A stretch of 64,000 nt of DNA, taken from contig BDIU01000232.1 in assembly GCA_002118135.1 (NCBI GenBank), forward strand, positions 248,001 to 312,000, read 5' to 3'. Positions within the stretch are counted from its first letter, which is position 1; each line of letters opens with the position of its first letter. The notes under the pieces are model-generated. The model was not told where the DNA came from. It searched no databases and was given only the letters and a program-made list of their open reading frames with translations. The position numbers and the translations under genes were made by a program. The DNA is from Trebouxia sp. TZW2008. Its lineage: Eukaryota; Chlorophyta; Trebouxiophyceae; Trebouxiales; Trebouxiaceae. Positions 61,801-64,000 of this stretch are shown in pieces.

Positions 61801-64000
61801 ATCGTTATACCCAAGGCAAGGCTGCCAATGCAGACATTTTCACCTTAGGAAACAAGCTGCAAGCCGTGTCTTCCTGCCTTATGTTGCAAGACCACTTCTG
61901 GTGCTGACGCTGATGCTGTCATCAGATACAGCAGTCCCGTGGCAAACAGTGAAAGGTGTTTAATGCATACATTTTATGACAGTAGCATGACGGTAATTCA
62001 TGTCGAACTACAAGTTTTGGTCTTTGAGCTGTCAATGAAATCATTTGTGCTTCAATGAGCTTACATGCAAATTTCAAGTTTGGGCAGCTCAAAAGGTAAG
62101 TTTAGACTTGGACCTTTACTCAAAATCTTGCTGCTTGTGGCTCTTGGCAAAAATTTGTGAAATTATGTCCTATCTGCAAGACGCCGTCAACTGCAGACTT
62201 ACTTCCATCTTCAAGCCCTGGAATGTGTGTATCATCCAGACACAGGAATGCCTGTTTTACAATTGCAAAAGGTAAAGTATGGCAAATTGTCTGAGACTCA
62301 TATGAACATGACATGTCTGCCATGGTGCAAATCAATGATCTATCTTCACTTACACTCAAGCTTGGTGCACTCAAGCCTGGTAATTGGTAGTCATCCCATT
62401 CCTGGTCATCCCAATCCTAATCATGCCTCATGCAGCCAGCCTATGTGAGCTCTATACTGGACTTGCTCCCAATGTTGTTTGATTCAGCAGGAAAAGCACG
62501 CACTGGCACATCAATTTTGACACAGCAGCACCTGTTTGCGCATAAAAGCAGTGTCACAGATTTTTGAACATTGTGTACGCTTAACATCACAAAATTGCCT
62601 GAGCGCACCTCTCCATGCATCATTATTACCTTGGTGCTGTGCCTAATCAATGAATTCTGGGTGCAGGGCGCCTTTCTGCAATTGTGTACAAGCTTGAGCT
62701 GGAACTCAAGGAGCTGAAGTCCAAGTCGTTTTCAAGAAGTGTGCCGCATCTTAAGGCCATCGACACATCAGCCCAAGACGCCATCAGGCTGGCAACCCTC
62801 AGCCGCAAGGCAGCAGCTGCTGGGGAAGCTGCTGACACAGCACAGCAGCAGCTAAGGGAGATGAAACAGCAGAACGAGGTCAAGTTGTCACAGCTGCAGC
62901 AGGAATTAGATGCAGCTCAGCAGCAGATGCAGCGAGCTGGTGAAGAGAATGAGCAGCGTGTTTCAAACCTGCAGCAACAGCTGAGTGATGCTATGGCACA
63001 GATCAACGCCCTTAAGCAGGAGATCAAGGCCAACAGCAAGTCACATGCACATGAGCTTGCTGCCCAGCAGCAGGATCAGTCTGCAGCAACAGCAGCAGCA
63101 GCCAAGCGCTTTGACAGCAGCACGTCAGCACTCAAGGCTCAGCATGACAATGTAGTGATGTTGCTGCAAGCCAAGAGCGTTTCCATCACATGCCAGTACT
63201 CTGCACAGCTGGCTGAACTGAAGCTGCAGCATAAGCAACAGCTGGATGCAGTGAGGCAGCAGAATGCCCAGAGCGCTGCTGCAGCACAGGAGCAGCATCA
63301 GCAGCAGCTCAATGCATACAAGCTGCAGAATGACAAGACCATTGCTGCTGCCAGAGCTGAGTCTGCAAGGCATGCTGCAGCAGTGACAGCCATGCAAAGC
63401 GAGCTGTGCAGTGTGAAGCGACAGCTGCACTGGCAAGAGACCACCCACCCCAAGTCTAGCCGCCCATTTGAGCCACATGCACTGGGTCTGATCTACGTGC
63501 CTGCTGTTGAGAGACAGTGCAAGGGGCATGAGGCAGCACTTGGGGCCATTCAGAATGCCCTGGAGGTGACTCAAGCCAAGTACGCCGCTGCCAAAGTCCA
63601 CAGCCTCCAAGAGATGTCCGCCTTCTCAGCTGTGCAGATGCAGCTTTACACTGACCTTAAGCAAGAGGCTGATGGCTTAGCATCTGCACAGAGCAAGTTG
63701 CAGCAAGCTTACAGGCAGCAATCAACACTCACTTCCCCAGTCACAGCAGCCATGCGGCAGCTGCCTGCACCACTCAGCTTCCACTCAGCTTCAAGCACGT
63801 GCCAGTCCACTGGACCACAGCTGCGCAGTACCCCAGATGACAACATTCCTGCAGACAAGGCCGGCACAGCCTTGTCAGCTGTCCACTGCATCAGCACTGG
63901 CAGCTGCTTGACCCCACAGGGGGTGAGCCTGACCCCAGGGGGGTCAATCATCTACCCATGCACCTCCATCCCTCCAGTGCAGCCTATGCATGGCTTAGAT
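58782..64000 (+). CDS. Coiled-coil protein, 3' end beyond window
   Basis: Exons 58782-58805, 58934-59053, 59165-59323, 59728-59872 and 62667 to the window end are phase-consistent and give at least 593 residues. The first 100 residues are Ser/Thr-rich (SNSTAEPSSRSRIGSFLASS). From about 105 on it is strongly helical: VLRAGLEKLERQNKALQELC, then in the last exon AIVYKLELELKELKSKSF and long Gln/Ala/Glu-rich heptads (TAQQQLREMKQQNEVKLSQL, QQELDAAQQQMQRAG). A break (QETTHPKSSRPFEPHALGLI) precedes another coiled coil and a Ser/Thr/Pro-rich end. The last exon stays open for 1334 nt, although a CACAG|GGGGTGAGC near 63920 could hide a splice site. I recognise no family; a structural or tethering role is only a guess. 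Intron 4 (2.8 kb) has an exon-edge array, a SINE-like copy and a LINE relic. Confidence 0.75.
59895..60660 (+). repeat. Seven decayed copies of coiled-coil gene exon 4 3' edge
   Basis: The end of exon 4 (CAKQRLDLDDATRDASQTG, ending at donor 59873) recurs at about 59917, 60010, 60122, 60236, 60352, 60463 and 60577, about 112 bp apart. Typical copies read GTGTGCCAAGCAGCGCCTAG, GATGATGCCACTAGAGACGC and then GCAAGCAGGTTGGTAC, preserving the donor. They are separated by CTTCATGTATGACATGCAATTG spacer. Reading frames differ between copies. Confidence 0.94.
60645..60772 (-). repeat. SINE-like dispersed repeat, copy 8
   Basis: A CATCCATTGACTCATTCATTC tract leads into CATTTCAGACAGGCTCAGCA, GGCCCAGCAAGGTACGTACC and CAACTGTCTCCAACCAGTTC. 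It directly follows the exon 4-edge array in intron 4 of the coiled-coil gene. Confidence 0.75.
61030..61600 (-). mobile_element. Degenerate LINE (non-LTR retrotransposon) relic
   Basis: On the minus strand a broken frame reads FQSTVVSVMLYGAKSLTQLS and, upstream, FQNCLSVVVSLLLYGAGTKA. Both match the LYG(A/S)E(S/T)W region of LINE reverse transcriptase thumb/connection domains, here partly duplicated. Further downstream KIRWYGHVCRMLDAEFPK matches the LRWxGHVxRM motif near LINE ORF2 C-termini. Stops and frameshifts separate the pieces. It is a 3' fragment inserted antisense in intron 4 of the coiled-coil gene. Confidence 0.75.
61640..61815. repeat. About 43-bp tandem repeat, four copies
   Basis: Units with ACACAAGTCAAAGGTGCTGA, TTGGGGTTAGCCCATC and variants (CATTACATACAAGTC, GACTGGGT(T/G)GAACCAT) repeat four to five times with many substitutions. 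It lies next to the LINE relic and may be its 3' repeat or a separate minisatellite. Confidence 0.75.

Overview
This window is nuclear DNA of a green plant-lineage organism, most likely a chlorophyte green alga. Coding is broken into short exons by long GT-AG (and unusually often GC-AG) introns that mostly end in TGCAG. It encodes an exportin-5/HASTY homologue, a kinase-PP2C fusion of the plant type, a GARP-type pseudo-response regulator, a plastid ClpR-like subunit and a nuclear-encoded plastid ribosomal protein L22; nuclear rpl22 is the chlorophyte condition. Genus cannot be fixed from sequence alone. I rebuilt gene models by hand from splice sites and reading phase; complete models keep frame through every junction.

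Layout. 1-254 (+): 3' end of an unrecognised gene. 614-2650 (-): SR splicing factor, 7 exons, 167 aa. 2714-3888 (+): unrecognised gene, divergent from it. 3929-6622 (-): SET/NAP histone chaperone, 7 exons, 354 aa. 6744-14536 (+): kinase-PP2C fusion, 10 exons, 740 aa. 15763-16698: a near-perfect 0.94-kb palindrome. 17081-17332: a cluster of GATTA motifs. 17513-18742 (-): unrecognised gene. 18804-36181 (+): HASTY, 20 exons, 1174 aa. 36889-39720 (+): DsbA/FrnE-like oxidoreductase, 211 aa. 40310-45296 (+): FAD-dependent amine oxidase (DAO/sarcosine oxidase-like), 438 aa. 46523-48827 (+): conserved-looking protein with an unresolved N-terminus. 49743-52861 (+): pseudo-receiver GARP regulator, 465 aa. 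53934-56240 (-): plastid ClpR-like subunit, 251 aa. 56528-57654 (+): plastid RPL22, 195 aa. 58379-58849 (-): candidate small gene. 58782-64000 (+): coiled-coil protein running off the window.

The most striking signal is in the introns. In at least five genes the intron next to an exon carries a tandem array of decayed copies of just the edge of that exon: its first ~50-150 nt with the splice acceptor, or its last ~60-100 nt with the donor. The arrays often have two or more, and up to nine, copies; two are dimeric higher-order repeats. The intact edge always sits at the exon-proximal end, so the mRNA frame is kept. HASTY alone has more than ten such arrays, which largely explain its 17-kb length. 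Also present are a pogo/Tc1-like MITE family (at least six copies), a short SINE-like family with a GAAT tail (about eight copies), a LINE relic, a pre-miRNA-like hairpin and several tight divergent promoters.

Most identified genes are housekeeping or signalling functions (splicing, chromatin, small-RNA/protein export, plastid proteolysis and translation). Nothing indicates that they form a functional cluster.
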